Notes: generated from the letters alone by a model not told the origin. A stretch of DNA of 43,663 bases from Clostridiales bacterium (GCA_021203325.1 JAJQBL010000112.1:1-43663); one strand, 5' to 3'. Positions 13,393 to 31,535 are shown, counted from the first letter of the stretch. A program made the numbers and translations.

Positions 13393-14088
13393 GTGTACTA
13401 TTGCTGCTCAGACCTCCACGGCTGTTATGACCGGTATCGGCAGCTGCTGGCAGAGATCGACCTGCGGGACGAGGACACCCTCTTTGTCCTGGGGGACGTG
13501 GTGGACCGGGGGCCGCAGACCATGGAGCTGCTCCTGGACATGATGGAGCGCTTCAATGTCATCCCCATCCTGGGCAATCACGAGTATATGGCGATTCAGG
13601 TGCTGGGGGGCCTCCTGAAAGAGGTGACGGAGGAGAACCTGCCGGGCTTTGGCGACACGGTAGAGCAGCTGTCCCACTGGGTCAACGACGGCGGCAGGGA
13701 GACCCTGACGGCCTTTCAGCGGCTGGACCGGGAGCAGCAGGACGCCGTGCTGGACTACCTGACGGAGTTCTCCCTCTACGAGGAGCTGGAGGTGGGCGGC
13801 AGGTCCTTCGTGCTGGTCCACGCCGGGCTGATGCATTTTTCCGAAGGGCGTCCTCTGGAGGATTACGCACCCCACGAGCTGATTTTTGAACAGGCCGACT
13901 ATGGCCGCCGGTACTTCTCCCGCCGGACGCTGGTGACCGGGCACACCCCCACCCGGCTGATCGGAGAAAACCCCCGGCCGGACCGCATCTATCGGAACCT
14001 GGGCCACATCGCGCTGGACTGCGGCCGTGTCTACGGCGGACTGCTGGGGGCGATCTGCCTGGACACGGGGGAGGAATTTTATGTGTGA
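13393..14088 (+). CDS. Metallophosphoesterase, PrpA/ApaH-like protein phosphatase
   Basis: The 231-residue calcineurin-like phosphoesterase has all metal-site motifs: SDLHG (D7, H9), GDVVDRG (D35, D38), GNHE (61-64), LVHAG and TGHTPT. This pattern is shared by bacterial PP1-like serine/threonine phosphatases and symmetrical Ap4A hydrolases, and I cannot decide between them. GTG 13393 has AAGGGAAGGGGG upstream. The gene is co-directional with, and close to, the DnaA-like gene, so both probably share the promoter at 12877-12905. Confidence 0.88.
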   Translation: MYYCCSDLHGCYDRYRQLLAEIDLRDEDTLFVLGDVVDRGPQTMELLLDMMERFNVIPILGNHEYMAIQVLGGLLKEVTEENLPGFGDTVEQLSHWVNDGGRETLTAFQRLDREQQDAVLDYLTEFSLYEELEVGGRSFVLVHAGLMHFSEGRPLEDYAPHELIFEQADYGRRYFSRRTLVTGHTPTRLIGENPRPDRIYRNLGHIALDCGRVYGGLLGAICLDTGEEFYV

Positions 14089-14497
14089 GGGTTGGGGCCG
14101 GTTTTTCGGATGAAAATGGAGTGACAAGGAAGAAGCCTTGACACCAATACAGCCTGACCGATGACAGAAAAAGGCGGCGGAGCGGGGCGAAGGCCCGGCC
14201 CTGCCGCCTTCCATTCTGCGGCCGGCACAGGGAAACTAAAATTCGTTTTCACATAAAAACCAAAATATTCCAATTACTGAAATAAATTGTGAGAACGCCA
14301 AACTGATAGCTATTATAAGCAGTTCTTACGCCGAAATACGCCGCCGTCCCCCTGCAACCGGGCGAAATTGTAAACGAAATGTAAAGCATTTGCGGGACGC
14401 CTTCCTTTTTCCGCTTCCGCGCTGTATAATGATTCCGGTTCCGGGGCTGCGCCCGCCGGACATGGCGCAGGCCGGAGCGGAAAGGGAAGGGTTCAAA
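14089..14497. other. Intergenic stretch with stem-loop
   Basis: A stem AAGGCGGC / GCCGCCTT (14171-14210) lies after the phosphatase stop; the T tract is poor. An AT-rich stretch of about 80 bp follows, and TATAAT (14425-14430) precedes the lipoprotein gene, with only a weak -35 (TTCCTT, 17 bp upstream). No gene seen. Confidence 0.45.
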
Positions 14498-15949
14498 ATG
14501 AAACGAAAAACCATTGCAGCATCCCTGCTGCTCCTCATGACGGCCTTCGCCCTGGGCCTGACCGGCTGCGCCTCCGACAGCCAGACGTCCGGGGAGACGG
14601 AACTCTACTTCAACGGCCGCCAGGTCACGCTGACGGAGGACGGGGCCATCGACCTCGACCTGCTGAGCGTGGAAAACGGCATTACCGTCACCGCCTCCAA
14701 AGGGGGGAGCGAGACCATCACCGTGAACGGCACCGAGCTGGAGGACTCCCTGTTCCTGGACATCACCGCCATCACCCGGGATGAGACCGTTGAAATTACC
14801 ATCACCGGCGGCGACAGCGCAGGCGCCTACACCGTCAACCTGATGCCCTCTGCCTTTGGGGACTACACCACAACGGGGGAGTCCCAGACCGCCGGCGACT
14901 TTTACCTCTCCACCTACGATGAAGATGTCAACTATATCTTCAAGCTGGACAACTCCGGCAACCTGATTTTTTACAAGGAGACCGGGGACAACGCCCTGGA
15001 TTTCCGCAAGGTGTATAACAGCGACGGAGAGGTGCGGTACACCTATCTCCAATATCTGGAAAACTCCTTCTGCGGCATCTCCGGCATCAATCCGGGCTGC
15101 GTGGTGGTGATGGATGAGGATTACAACGTCATTGACGAGCTGTATTATCAGACCTCCGACGGGGAGGAGCGCATGATCGACCCCCACGGCTTTATTTACC
15201 TTGACGACGGGCATTACATTCTGACCTCCTATGAGGATGTGGTGGTGGAGGACATCCCGGAGGATTTGATGGCGGACGGCGACAGCGCCTATCTGGCGGT
15301 GCTGTATGTCCAGGAGGTTCAGGACGGCGAGGTGCTGTGGGAGTTTTGCAGCCAGGACTATGAGGAATTTCTGTACGCCACGACAGAGGTGACCTGGTCG
15401 GAGTCCAACGAGGAGTGCTACGACTATATGCACTTCAACTCCATGTACATTGATAACGACGACAATCTGCTGATTTCCTGCCGGAACATCAACTCCATCC
15501 TCAAGGTGAGCCGGGAGACCGGGGAACTGCTCTGGATTCTCGGCGGGTCGGAGGACCAGTTCGGGCTGACGGAGGACCAGCTCTTCTCCAAGCAGCACTC
15601 CATCATTGTGACGGCGGACGGCAGCTATATGATCTTCAACAACGCGAATGACCAGGTGTCGGCCGGGTCTGCCGCGTCCTCCTCCATCGTCCGCTTCACC
15701 GTTGACGAGGACGCCATGGAGGTCACCTCCTATGAAAAATACGAAACGGGCTTTTACTCCAACTACATGGGGGCGATCCGGGAGCTGGACAGCGAAGCGG
15801 GCATCTACCTCTGGTCCGTGGGCGGAAGCTATACCGGGGCCATCCCGGACTACTCCATGGTGGAGTACAGCGAAACGGAGGGGATTCTGTTCACCTTCCG
15901 CTTCGATGAGGGCTATTGCAGGCTGTACTGCGCCAACAAATGTGAGTAA
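14498..15949 (+). CDS. Arylsulfotransferase-family (ASST-like) lipoprotein
   Basis: The 483-residue secreted lipoprotein has a signal peptide of 20-odd residues and lipobox LTGC (lipidated C24). Residues about 30-115 form a beta-sandwich, like the N-terminal domain of arylsulfate sulfotransferases. The remainder is a repetitive beta-propeller with family phrases: DPHGFIYLDDGHYILTS, DYMHFNSMYIDNDDNLLISC, SRETGELLWILGG and SKQHSIIVTADGSYMIFNN. ASST enzymes move sulfate between phenolic compounds without PAPS, using a histidine nucleophile; several His residues (HFN, KQH) are candidates. ATG 14498 follows GGGAAGGG. In a gut anaerobe the substrates could be host or dietary phenol sulfates, by inference. 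Terminator follows at 16010. Confidence 0.75.
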   Translation: MKRKTIAASLLLLMTAFALGLTGCASDSQTSGETELYFNGRQVTLTEDGAIDLDLLSVENGITVTASKGGSETITVNGTELEDSLFLDITAITRDETVEITITGGDSAGAYTVNLMPSAFGDYTTTGESQTAGDFYLSTYDEDVNYIFKLDNSGNLIFYKETGDNALDFRKVYNSDGEVRYTYLQYLENSFCGISGINPGCVVVMDEDYNVIDELYYQTSDGEERMIDPHGFIYLDDGHYILTSYEDVVVEDIPEDLMADGDSAYLAVLYVQEVQDGEVLWEFCSQDYEEFLYATTEVTWSESNEECYDYMHFNSMYIDNDDNLLISCRNINSILKVSRETGELLWILGGSEDQFGLTEDQLFSKQHSIIVTADGSYMIFNNANDQVSAGSAASSSIVRFTVDEDAMEVTSYEKYETGFYSNYMGAIRELDSEAGIYLWSVGGSYTGAIPDYSMVEYSETEGILFTFRFDEGYCRLYCANKCE

Positions 15950-16009
15950 CGGGCGGCGCGACCGTCCCCGCCCGGCAGGATAACGGGGCACAAAAAAACA
16001 ATGCAAGAA

Positions 16010-16049
16010 AAAAAGGCTCCTGACACATCCTTGTGCAGGGGCCTTTTTT
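16010..16049 (+). terminator. Terminator of the ASST-like gene
   Basis: AAAAAGGC.CCTG pairs with CAGG.GCCTTTTTT, followed by further T. Usable on both strands. Confidence 0.8.
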
Positions 16050-16192
16050 GACAGCCAAACCATATGGGAAGAAGGCCGCCAAATTTCATAAAAATTTAAT
16101 TGCCTTTTCCAGTTGTTTCCTGTAAACTAAAAGAGAAAGAACGGCGTTGCCGCCCCCGGCAGGGGGCAGCACCAAGGTCTATGGAGGTTCCT

Positions 16193-16354
16193 ATGAATAC
16201 CAATAAACTGAAACTGATCGGGAAAATCGTTGGCGTCAGCCTCGCCATTGCGGGCCTGCTGTGCTGCCTCCTCAAACTGTGCGGACGGTTCAATCACCTC
16301 TGCCTGGAGATTGTGGAGGATGAGGACAACGATTTGGGCTATTACACCATGTGA
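16193..16354 (+). CDS. Small single-pass membrane protein, 53 aa
   Basis: A short basic start is followed by one hydrophobic helix (IVGVSLAIAGLLCCLLKLC) and an acidic tail (EIVEDEDNDLGYY). ATG 16193 has GGAGG 5 nt upstream. Unknown family. It lies 12 bp before the next membrane-protein gene, so the two are probably co-expressed. Confidence 0.55.
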   Translation: MNTNKLKLIGKIVGVSLAIAGLLCCLLKLCGRFNHLCLEIVEDEDNDLGYYTM

Positions 16355-16366
16355 CGGGAACAGGGG

Positions 16367-16777
16367 GTGATTTCCTTGAAAAGCAGGAAGCTGCGGCTCG
16401 TCCTTTTGCCGGCTGCGGCGGTGTTGCTGGAGCTGCTGCCCTACGGCGCGGTGCTGAACTTCGGCGTCCAGGCTGAGGACGGCAGCATCGAAACGATTCA
16501 GAGAACCTACTCCTATTTCAGCCTGACCCCCTTTGGATACGCTTTGTTTGGCCCGCTGCTGACGGCCATACTCTCCTGCCTGCTGGTGGCGCTGGGCGTG
16601 TTGTATTTGTGGAGAGGGAAGGGGAAGGCGGCGCTCAAGGGGCTGTCCGTCATTGCCGTCCTGCTCTCCCTGTCCCCGCTTCTGTACGGGGTAACCTATT
16701 TCAGCGCCCTGGGGGCTGTCATTTCCGCCCTGCTGCTGGCAGAGGCGGTGCTGGCCTGCCTTCCAAAGCGGCCCTGA
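16367..16777 (+). CDS. Four-helix hypothetical membrane protein
   Basis: The 136-residue protein has about four hydrophobic segments (near 10-30, 55-80, 90-110, 112-132) and a short outside loop with VQAEDGSIETIQRTYSYF. GTG 16367 or TTG 16376 is the start; the latter has GGGGGTGA at good spacing. I do not recognise the family. It forms a pair with the small membrane protein before it and ends at a terminator shared with guaB. Confidence 0.6.
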   Translation: MISLKSRKLRLVLLPAAAVLLELLPYGAVLNFGVQAEDGSIETIQRTYSYFSLTPFGYALFGPLLTAILSCLLVALGVLYLWRGKGKAALKGLSVIAVLLSLSPLLYGVTYFSALGAVISALLLAEAVLACLPKRP

Positions 16778-16798
16778 ACCCGATTTGCGCAAAAAGAA

Positions 16799-16844
16799 AC
16801 AGCATCCGCGCCGGGATACCGGAGCGGATGCTGTGTTTTCTTTT
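16799..16844. terminator. Bidirectional terminator between membrane gene and guaB
   Basis: ACAGCATCCGC pairs with GCGGATGCTGT; GTTTTCTTTT follows on the plus strand and TTTCTTTTT on the minus strand. Confidence 0.85.
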
Positions 16845-16849
16845 GCCTT

Positions 16850-18343
<1,494 letters not shown>

Positions 18344-18399
18344 TTATCACAGAACGTATCGGTAAACGCCGGGGAACCGTCCCCAACCGGGGTCACAGG

Positions 18400-19005
18400 T
18401 TATCTGCCGCGAATCAGCAGGGTCTGCTTACAGCAGAGGTCGCTCAGGTCGTCCATGGTGGCGGCGGGCAGGTGGAGGGCGCTGCCGCAGCTGCCGCAAA
18501 CCACCTCGATGGCGGAGTAGTGGAGCTTCAGCTGCCAATCCCTGCTGCCGCAGGTGCAGGAGATGCCGCCCCGCTGGGCGATGTCCTTCAGCTCGTCCAG
18601 CATCTCCGTCATGACCACCTCGTTCAGGAAGGAGCCCTGGGCGTCTTTGGCCTCCTCCAGCTGGTCCGTGCGGGCCTCCAGCCGGGTCAGGGCCTGGTAG
18701 ACGACGCCCTCCTCCCCCACATAGCAGCAGTCCAGCCCCGTTTTTCTGCAGGAAAAGGCCATGCCCCGGCGGGTGCGGAGGTCCCTGGCGGAGCAGTAAA
18801 CCGTGTGGTTGCTGCCGCAGACCACACAGGGGGCGTTCAGCTTGAACTGGTCGCCGGTATACTCGATGATGAGCCGGGAGCCGCCGCAGGGACAGGGGAT
18901 CACCACGGGGGCGGAAGTCAGCGTAAACAGATCCTTGTCCACCACAACGCTGTTGTGGCACTTGGGGCAGATATAACCGATGGTGCGGCGTTCCTCCAAA
19001 TCCAT
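18400..19005 (-). CDS. Multi-zinc-ribbon hypothetical protein
   Basis: The 201-residue protein is unusually rich in paired cysteines: YICPKCHN, IPCPCGGSR, PCVVCGSNH, LDCCYVG, SCTCGSRD and VVCGSCGS. This suggests two or more zinc ribbons at the N-terminus and one at the C-terminus, with a helical middle (about 110-150) that is acidic. ATG 19005 lies 10 nt after GGAGG. I do not recognise a named family. Neighbours are guaB downstream and divergent spoVAD, which do not fix a role. Nucleic-acid binding or metal-dependent regulation is possible. Confidence 0.65.
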   Translation of the reverse strand: MDLEERRTIGYICPKCHNSVVVDKDLFTLTSAPVVIPCPCGGSRLIIEYTGDQFKLNAPCVVCGSNHTVYCSARDLRTRRGMAFSCRKTGLDCCYVGEEGVVYQALTRLEARTDQLEEAKDAQGSFLNEVVMTEMLDELKDIAQRGGISCTCGSRDWQLKLHYSAIEVVCGSCGSALHLPAATMDDLSDLCCKQTLLIRGR

Positions 19006-19169
19006 GACAGATGCGCCTCCTGGCGGGGAAGATATTTTACGTAGTATAGCAGATTGCGCCGGGAAAAACAAGAGCAGACGGCGACAAACAAAACCGGGGA
19101 TTTCTCCCCAACTTTGGCGTTTTTTGATAATGCACTTTGGGGCACTGAGGATTTTTCCGGCCCTCCGGC

Positions 19170-19198
19170 GGATAAATTTTCTGGCATTGCAAACACTA
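19170..19198 (+). promoter_or_regulatory. Candidate SigG/SigF promoter of spoVAD
   Basis: GGATA (19170-19174) and AACACTA (19192-19198) are separated by 17 bp, resembling GNATR-N16/18-CATNNTA. SpoVA genes are forespore-expressed in known species. The match is partial. Confidence 0.35.
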
Positions 19199-19230
19199 GG
19201 CGGGAAAGAACAGAAGGGTCGTGAGAACCG

Positions 19231-20250
19231 TTGGAAACCAAGAAGAAAGGAACCCAGACCTTTGCCCTGGCCAGTTCCCCCAGTCTGGCGGGCTTTGCCA
19301 GCGTGGCGGGGAAGAAGGAGGGGCAGGGGCCCCTGCGGGAGAGCTTTGACCTCATCGAGCAGGACACCACCTTCGGGGAATCCACCTGGGAGAAGGCGGA
19401 GAGCGCCATGCAGCAGCTGGCGCTGGAGAAGGCGCTGGAGAAGGCGAAGCAGCCCATGTCCGCCATGGACCTCCTCTTTGCGGGGGACCTGCTGAATCAG
19501 TGCATCGCCGCGGGCTACTCCGCCCGGAAGGCGGCGCGGCCCTTTTTCGGGCTGTACGGGGCCTGCTCCACCATGGGGGAGGCCCTGGCCCTGGCGGCCA
19601 TGGCGCTGGACGGCGGCTTTGGGGAGTGGGCGGCGGCGGTGGCGTCCTCCCACTTCTGCTCTGCCGAGCGGCAGTACCGCACCCCGCTGGAGTACGGCGG
19701 CCAGCGCACCCCCACCGCCCAGTGGACGGCCACCGCCGCCGGGGCGGCAGTGCTGGCCAGGGCAGGGGAGGGGCCCTATCTCACCCATGTGACGGTGGGG
19801 AAAATCAACGATATGGGGATCAAGGACGCCAACAACATGGGGGCGGCCATGGCCCCCGCCGCCTGCGACACCCTCCTGGCCCACTTTGCCGACACCGGCC
19901 GCGCCCCGGAGGATTACGACCTGATTTTGACCGGCGACCTGGGGATGCTGGGGCGGCAGCTCTGCAGGGAACTGCTAAGCCGGGAGGGCATCGACCTGGC
20001 CGACCGATACAACGACTGCGGCTGCCTCCTCTACGACGTGGAGGGGCAGGACGTCCACTGCGGGGCCTCCGGCTGCGGCTGCTCCGCCAGCGTCCTGTGT
20101 GGCTTTGTCTTAAACGGTATGCGGGCGGGGAAGTGGAACCGGGTGCTGTTCTGCCCCACCGGGGCGCTGCACTCCCCGGTGTCCCTGGCCCAGGGGGAGA
20201 GCATCCCCGGCATCTGCCACGCCATCGCCCTTTCCAACACCATCCAGTGA
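19231..20250 (+). CDS. spoVAD: Stage V sporulation protein AD
   Basis: The 339-residue thiolase-fold protein is a core part of the SpoVA channel that moves dipicolinic acid into the forespore and out at germination. Recognisable stretches are FDLIEQDTTFGESTWEKAES, LYGACSTMGEALALAAMAL, SSHFCSAERQYRTPLEYGGQ and INDMGIKDANNMGAAMAPAA. The start is TTG 19231 with a weak ribosome site (AGAAGGG). spoVAC, normally just before it, is absent; the upstream gene is divergent. spoVAE follows at once. Confidence 0.95.
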   Translation: METKKKGTQTFALASSPSLAGFASVAGKKEGQGPLRESFDLIEQDTTFGESTWEKAESAMQQLALEKALEKAKQPMSAMDLLFAGDLLNQCIAAGYSARKAARPFFGLYGACSTMGEALALAAMALDGGFGEWAAAVASSHFCSAERQYRTPLEYGGQRTPTAQWTATAAGAAVLARAGEGPYLTHVTVGKINDMGIKDANNMGAAMAPAACDTLLAHFADTGRAPEDYDLILTGDLGMLGRQLCRELLSREGIDLADRYNDCGCLLYDVEGQDVHCGASGCGCSASVLCGFVLNGMRAGKWNRVLFCPTGALHSPVSLAQGESIPGICHAIALSNTIQ

Positions 20251-20260
20251 GGTGAATCCT

Positions 20261-20629
20261 ATGGAACTTTTCCTGTCTTTTTTGAAAGCCTTCCTCTGCG
20301 GAGGTATCATCTGCCTGATCGGCCAGCTCCTCATCGACAAGACCAGCCTGACCCCGGCCAATATCCTGACCTGCTACGTGGTGGCCGGAGTGATTCTGGG
20401 GGCGCTGGGCCTCTATGAACCCCTGGTGAACTGGGCCGGGGCCGGGGCCACAGTGCCCCTCAGCGGCTTTGGCTACAACCTGGCGAAAGGGGTCAGGACG
20501 GCAGTGGAGCAGAAGGGCCTCCTGGGGGCCTTCACCGGCGGCGTCACCGCGGCGGCGGGGGGCATCTCGGCGGCGGTCTTTTTCGGCTGGCTGGCGGCGG
20601 TGATTTTCAAGCCGGGGGACAAGAGCTGA
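20261..20629 (+). CDS. spoVAE: Stage V sporulation protein AE
   Basis: This membrane protein of about 122 residues begins MELFLSFLKAFLCGGIICLI and continues IGQLLIDKTSLTPANILTCY, the SpoVAE signature. Three to four hydrophobic helices include the Gly/Ala-rich GGVTAAAGGISAAVFFGWLA. It is an inner forespore membrane part of the dipicolinate channel. ATG 20261 has GAGGTG upstream; GTG 20252 is a longer alternative. It lies ten bases after spoVAD. Confidence 0.93.
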   Translation: MELFLSFLKAFLCGGIICLIGQLLIDKTSLTPANILTCYVVAGVILGALGLYEPLVNWAGAGATVPLSGFGYNLAKGVRTAVEQKGLLGAFTGGVTAAAGGISAAVFFGWLAAVIFKPGDKS

Positions 20630-20643
20630 ACAAATCCACCCAT

Positions 20644-20672
20644 TTGACAACTGCGCCGGGAACCGTTATACT
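20644..20672 (+). promoter_or_regulatory. Promoter of the RluA-family gene
   Basis: TTGACA (20644-20649) and TATACT (20667-20672) are spaced 17 bp apart; the start codon is 25 nt downstream. Confidence 0.8.
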
Positions 20673-20696
20673 TTCCGTGAGAAGGGAAGTGAAGCT

Positions 20697-21599
20697 ATGC
20701 GCCGTCTGGACTATCAAATCCCACCCGACTACGGGGGAAAAGAGGTGGGGTGGATTCTGCGCCATGTCCTCCGCCTGTCCAAGACCAAGGTGAAACGGGC
20801 GAAGTTCACCCCCGGCGGTCTGCTGCTGGACGGGCAGGCCGTCCGCTCCAACCAGCCGGTCACGGCGGGGCAGCTGTTGCAGGTCGCCATTCCGGAGCAG
20901 GAGGACAGCGCCATCGTCCCCACCCCCGGCCCGGTGGACATCCGCTATGAGGACGACTGGCTGCTGGTGGCGGAGAAGCCCGCCGGGCTCAGCGTCCACC
21001 CCGGCCCGGGGCACTACACCGACACCCTGGGCAACTACCTGACCTGGCACTACCGGCAGCAGGGCCAGCCCTTTGTGCTGCGGCTGGTGAACCGGCTGGA
21101 CAAGGGCACCTCCGGCCTGTTGGTGGCGGCAAAGAGCGCGGCTGTCCAGGAGGCACTGATGCGCCAGCTCCACACGGAGGGGTTTCGCCGTCAGTACCTG
21201 GCCATCTGTCAGGGCCAGCCGCCGGAGGGGGAGGGCACCATCGACCTGCCCCTGGGGAAGCGCCACGGCGCGCTGAATGAGTACCAGGTGCGCCCGGACG
21301 GACTGGCGGCCAGGACGGACTACCGGGTGCTGGAGCGGCGGGGAGACCGGTGCCTGCTGTCCCTGACCCTCCACACAGGCCGCACCCACCAGATTCGCGT
21401 CCATCTGGCGGCCATGGGCTGCCCGCTGGCAGGGGATGCCCTCTATGGTGCGGGCGGGCCGCCGGGGCGTCCGGCCCTCCATTCATGTAAAGTGGAACTG
21501 CTTCACCCCGTAAACGGCAGGCTGATTTCCGTGGAAAGCCCCCTCCCAGAGGACTTGAGCAGGCTTTGGGCGGAATCGGCGGAAAAATGTTGCAAATAA
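20697..21599 (+). CDS. RluA-family pseudouridine synthase
   Basis: The 300-residue protein isomerises uridine to pseudouridine in RNA. It has an S4-like N-terminal RNA-binding part (about 15-65) and the catalytic domain with NRLDKGTSG, in which D135 is the nucleophile. TGRTHQIRVHLAAMGCPLAG, the conserved C-terminal motif, follows. The RluD/YlyB-type layout points to 23S rRNA or a similar target, but the modified position cannot be read from sequence. The gene has its own promoter and seems monocistronic. Confidence 0.92.
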   Translation: MRRLDYQIPPDYGGKEVGWILRHVLRLSKTKVKRAKFTPGGLLLDGQAVRSNQPVTAGQLLQVAIPEQEDSAIVPTPGPVDIRYEDDWLLVAEKPAGLSVHPGPGHYTDTLGNYLTWHYRQQGQPFVLRLVNRLDKGTSGLLVAAKSAAVQEALMRQLHTEGFRRQYLAICQGQPPEGEGTIDLPLGKRHGALNEYQVRPDGLAARTDYRVLERRGDRCLLSLTLHTGRTHQIRVHLAAMGCPLAGDALYGAGGPPGRPALHSCKVELLHPVNGRLISVESPLPEDLSRLWAESAEKCCK

Positions 21600-21675
21600 G
21601 AGTGCCGTCCCAGGGAAAAACAAACTTCCCTGAGAACAGCGCTCTTTACTTTTACTGCTGTAAAGATATTCTACA

Positions 21676-23358
21676 TTACACGAGCTCAAACCGGTTCACG
21701 TCCACCACGCCCAGGGTGGTCAGCTTCAACGCGGGAATCACCGGCAGGCTGGCGAAGGACAGCGTCATGAAGGGGTCAATGCCCCGGTTCACGCCGTTTG
21801 CCCAGGCGGTGTTGGAGATGTGATCCACCCGGTCTGCCGCCTCTCCGGCGGGGAGGCCGCTCATCAGTCCCGCCACCGGCAGGGGCAGCTCGTCCAGCAC
21901 CTCGCCCTGATTCACGATGCACATTCCGCCGTGGAGCTCCCGGACGCGGTTCACGGCGAAGGCGATCTCCTCATCGCTGGTGCCCACGGCAATGACGTTG
22001 TGGCTGTCGTGGGCCACGGTGATGGCGCAGGCTCCGGAACGGAGGCCGTAGCCCTTCAGCAGGCAGACGCCGATGTGCCCGGTGTTGTGGTGGCGCTCCA
22101 CCACGCAGAGCTTCAAAATGTCGTGCTCCAGGTCGTAGTCAGTTCCCTCCCCGCAGTCGTCGGTGATGAGGGAGCCGGGATTCAGCCCGATGATCTTCTC
22201 CGGGACCCGGCGGAGCCGGAAGTCCTCCGCCGTGACCGGGGGCAGATGCATAGTGTCCTTCAGTGCCCGGGGCACCGGGACGGCGGGCAGGGACAGCGTC
22301 TGTCCGGCGGTGTAGACCCGCTTGCCCTCCTTATAGACGGCGCAGATGTCCACCTGCATGGGGTCATTCAGCACCACCAGGTCGGCCAGGTAACCCGGGG
22401 CGATGGCCCCCCGATAGGAGAGGCCGTGGCACAGGGCGCCATTGAGGGAGGCCATGCGGTAGGCGTTGGCGGGGGGAGCACCCAGGGCGATGGCCTTGCG
22501 GATGATGTTGTCGATTTCCCCCACCCGCACCAGGTCGCCGGGATGCTCGTCATCGGTGCAGAGGGCGCAGCGATAGGCATAGGGGGCTTCAAACAGGGGG
22601 AGCAGGGCCTCCATATCCTTGGAGGCAGTGCCCTCCCGCACCAGGACCCACTGGCCCAGGCGGAGCTTCTCCAGCCCTTCCTCCAGGTGGTTGCACTCGT
22701 GGTCGTTGGAGACCCGGGCGGCGACATAGGCGTTCAGCGCCTTGCCGGTGAGGCCGGGGGCGTGGCCGTCCACAATGCCGCCCCGGTCCAGGGTGGTGTT
22801 CACCTTGGCGGCGATCTCCGGGTTGCCGCCCACCGTACCGGGGAAGTCCATCAGCTCCGCCAGCCCCAGCACCCGGGGCAGCTGCAGGGCGCTGGTCACG
22901 TCGTCGTGGTCAAAGACGCAGCCCGATTCGTCAAAGGGGCTGGCGGGAACGCAGGAGGGAACCATCAGAAAGACGTCCAGCGGAAGGCCCTTTGTGGCCT
23001 TCCAGATATAGTCAAACCCGGCCCGGCCGCAGACGTTGGTGATTTCATGGGGGTCGGTGATAATTGCTGTGGTGCCGTGGGGAATCGCCGCCTCCGCAAA
23101 GCGGGCGGGCATGACCATGGTGCTCTCCAGGTGCATATGGCTGTCGATGAAGCCGGGCACCACGGTTTTCCCGGTGCAGTCCACCTCCTGCACCCCCTGG
23201 TAGGAGCCGAACCCGATCACCACGCCGTCGGAAATGGCAATATCCCCCTCCAAAAACTCACCGGTGAAGACGTTCAGATAGGTGGCGTGTTTCAGCACCA
23301 GCTGGGCGGGCTGGTCGCCTCTGGCCATGGCCATCAGCTGCTCATTCAGATAAGACAT
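21676..23358 (-). CDS. ade: Adenine deaminase
   Basis: The 560-residue amidohydrolase converts adenine to hypoxanthine, feeding purine salvage. The metal site starts at FIDSHMHLEST (H74, H76), followed by TDPHEITNVCG, DGHAPGLTG and CTDDEHPGDL. The C-terminal domain typical of adenine deaminase contains AHDSHNVIAVGTSDEEI. Length matches the family. ATG 23358 is preceded by GGGGAAC. It is separated from rpoC by an intergenic stretch of about 170 bp that contains the rpoC terminator, so it is probably its own unit. Confidence 0.95.
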   Translation of the reverse strand: MSYLNEQLMAMARGDQPAQLVLKHATYLNVFTGEFLEGDIAISDGVVIGFGSYQGVQEVDCTGKTVVPGFIDSHMHLESTMVMPARFAEAAIPHGTTAIITDPHEITNVCGRAGFDYIWKATKGLPLDVFLMVPSCVPASPFDESGCVFDHDDVTSALQLPRVLGLAELMDFPGTVGGNPEIAAKVNTTLDRGGIVDGHAPGLTGKALNAYVAARVSNDHECNHLEEGLEKLRLGQWVLVREGTASKDMEALLPLFEAPYAYRCALCTDDEHPGDLVRVGEIDNIIRKAIALGAPPANAYRMASLNGALCHGLSYRGAIAPGYLADLVVLNDPMQVDICAVYKEGKRVYTAGQTLSLPAVPVPRALKDTMHLPPVTAEDFRLRRVPEKIIGLNPGSLITDDCGEGTDYDLEHDILKLCVVERHHNTGHIGVCLLKGYGLRSGACAITVAHDSHNVIAVGTSDEEIAFAVNRVRELHGGMCIVNQGEVLDELPLPVAGLMSGLPAGEAADRVDHISNTAWANGVNRGIDPFMTLSFASLPVIPALKLTTLGVVDVNRFELV

Positions 23359-23469
23359 AGGAAGTTCCCCTTTGCGTTTCAGTTTACATCGGATATTGTA
23401 CCCTATTTTTGCCGGAAAGTCACCGACAAATTTGCACCAGAACAGGACGTCTGTCCAAAATTGGGACAA

Positions 23470-23503
23470 AAAACCACCCCTGACCCGGTTGCGGGCCAGG
23501 GGC
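23470..23503 (-). terminator. rpoBC operon terminator
   Basis: CCCCTG.CCCG pairs with CGGG.CAGGGG (23477-23501); on the minus strand it is followed by TGGTTTTTTG. Confidence 0.75.
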
Positions 23504-23528
23504 GGCGGCGTATCACAGAGCGGAGGGA

Positions 23529-27530
<4,002 letters not shown>

Positions 27531-27553
27531 AATGCTTTTGACCTCCTCTATGA

Positions 27554-31258
<3,705 letters not shown>

Positions 31259-31535
31259 AGATGCTTCACACTCCGTTTTTCATTTCGCTTGTCACTTTTC
31301 TGGCAAAGGTGGCAAATGGACTTGGCAAAATTCACAAAATCGCACCTGCCGGGGGCGTTTGACACGCCCGGATGGGTGGAATGGAATTTTGCGTTTTCCG
31401 CAATCTCCTCTTGCGCTTTCGGGAAGAACGTGGTATCCTGATAACAGAAGGATTGAGGAACGCATGGCGGTACAATATTCATATTAACGATTTATTTTAC
31501 CGCAGTTTCCAATCCCTGTCAATAGTTTTTTCAGG
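31259..31535. other. Upstream/leader region of rpoB
   Basis: This stretch should hold the rpoB promoter on the minus strand and its leader; I see no clear consensus pair. On the plus strand TTGACA (31359-31364) exists with a poor -10. GGGGGCGT...ACGCCC (about 31351-31368) can pair around TTGAC. No ribosomal-protein gene is present. Confidence 0.35.

Noticed and set aside
14249-16063. 604-residue minus-strand frame across the ASST-like gene
   Set aside because: Antisense shadow; the plus strand has a signal peptide, lipobox and family motifs.
19006-19884. N-terminal extension of the zinc-ribbon frame into spoVAD
   Set aside because: The extension is the antisense of spoVAD; ATG 19005 with GGAGG is a sound start.
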